In this document: piece after piece, positions 5,843-6,454 of the stretch
Layout of the letters: each line of letters begins with the position of its first letter
Numbering within the stretch: the stretch's first letter is position 1
Origin: Methanobacteriota archaeon
GTDB taxonomy: Archaea; Thermoplasmatota; Poseidoniia; Poseidoniales; Poseidoniaceae
Reading direction: 5' to 3'
NCBI GenBank assembly: GCA_002694525.1
Contig: NZMN01000017.1
Coordinates: 7,550 to 14,003 of the forward strand
Length of the DNA: 6,454 bases
Program-made: the position numbers and the translations under genes
Notes under the pieces: generated by a model
What the model saw: the letters and a program-made list of their open reading frames with translations, nothing else
The model's database searches: none
What the model was told of the DNA's origin: nothing

Positions 5843-6454
5843 TCAGGCGGGTTGAATGACGGGGACGGGGACCTCGGAGAGGATCTTGCGAACGATGTGC
5901 ATCCCGGTGATGCCGCGAATTTTGGCTTCGGGTTTCATGTTGATGCGGTGCGAGATGATCTGCAGCGCAATTCCCTTGATGTCGTCGGGAATCACGTAGT
6001 TTCGTCCGGCAACGGCCGCAGCGGCACGACCGGTCTTGAACAAAGCCTGACTGGCACGTGGTGACGCTCCGTTGATGACGCGATGGTCTTCGCGGGTTCG
6101 CTGAACGATCTCGATGATGTACGACAAAATGGCCGGGTCGACGTGAACCGTCTCAAGCGCCTTTTGCATGGCGACGACCTTCTTGGGTGAGGTGACCTGC
6201 TCGACCACGTGCTCGTCCTGTCCTCTCAATTTCCGGCGGGCGAGGATGGCCTTCTCCTCGGCACGGTCTGGATAGCCCATGCTCATCTTCATGAGGAAAC
6301 GGTCCATTTGGGCCTCAGGAAGCGGATAGGTTCCTTCTTGCTCAATCGGGTTTTGCGTGGCCAACACAACAAACGGCGCAGGCAACTTGTGGGTGATGCC
6401 CTCAATGGTCACCTGCTTTTCTTCCATGGCTTCCAGCAACGCAGCCTGCGTCTT
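5843..6454 (-). CDS. moxR: MoxR-family AAA+ ATPase (5' partial)
   Basis: The frame is open to the right edge, so the start lies outside the window. The 203 visible C-terminal residues begin [19 protein letters not shown], the block that directly follows Walker B in MoxR proteins. [18 protein letters not shown] contains the sensor 1 Asn (window residue 35), the Arg of MDRF (residue 52) is a probable arginine finger, and GASPRA (Arg133) is sensor 2 in the C-terminal helical lid. About 120 residues with Walker A and B are missing, going by the usual length of about 320. The TTG at 6439 is not the start. MoxR ATPases act as chaperone-like remodelers, usually with DUF58 and von Willebrand factor A domain proteins, in maturation of metal-containing or surface complexes. 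Here the next gene downstream is ParA, 70 nt away, so any DUF58 partner must lie elsewhere. Confidence 0.93.
   Translation of the reverse strand, partial: KTQAALLEAMEEKQVTIEGITHKLPAPFVVLATQNPIEQEGTYPLPEAQMDRFLMKMSMGYPDRAEEKAILARRKLRGQDEHVVEQVTSPKKVVAMQKALETVHVDPAILSYIIEIVQRTREDHRVINGASPRASQALFKTGRAAAAVAGRNYVIPDDIKGIALQIISHRINMKPEAKIRGITGMHIVRKILSEVPVPVIQPA

Noticed and set aside
5356..5859. A 167-codon + strand frame opposite the 5' half of ParA.
   Set aside because: It is antisense to the Walker motif region of ParA, so it is a shadow frame.

Overview
The window looks like chromosomal sequence from an uncultured archaeon, most probably a marine Euryarchaeote of the Poseidoniales (Marine Group II) type. 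The reasons are a secreted beta-propeller plus thrombospondin-type-3 (TSP3) surface protein whose cytoplasmic tail ends in an LPEGWTMDQWQWYGHEWL-like motif (from memory a recurrent C-terminus in that group), few Shine-Dalgarno sites, and TATA-like boxes close to the starts of two genes. The assignment is an inference and was not tested by any search.

Layout: two genes on the + strand (1-1713 and 1776-4211) converge on four genes on the - strand (reading leftward from the right edge: 6454-5843, 5772-4813, 4710-4468, 4468-4208). The first + gene is cut by the left edge and encodes a very long, charged coiled coil followed by a proline-rich tail with a recurring short motif. After 62 nt comes an 811-residue type I membrane protein: signal peptide, beta-propeller-like domain, nine calcium-binding TSP3-type repeats, one transmembrane helix and an acidic cytoplasmic tail. 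The first - gene is a MoxR-family AAA+ ATPase cut by the right edge. After 70 nt follows a complete ParA/Soj-type ATPase with a strong Shine-Dalgarno and a GTG start. After a further 102 nt comes a small ribbon-helix-helix (RHH) DNA-binding protein, joined through a TGATG stop/start junction to an 86-residue protein that I do not recognise.

The most interesting unit is ParA - RHH - 86-residue protein. A ParA ATPase beside a small RHH protein resembles type Ib plasmid partition modules (ParF/ParG) and the archaeal SegA/SegB pair, and the unknown third gene appears translationally coupled to the RHH gene. An alternative reading is that the last two genes form an autonomous antitoxin-like pair, because a TATA-like box lies just upstream of the RHH gene. 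The convergent gene ends share a CTAG palindrome that supplies a TAG stop on each strand, so the two transcripts must overlap unless they end inside coding sequence. No RNA genes, insertion sequences or CRISPR arrays were seen, and no gap between genes exceeds about 100 nt.
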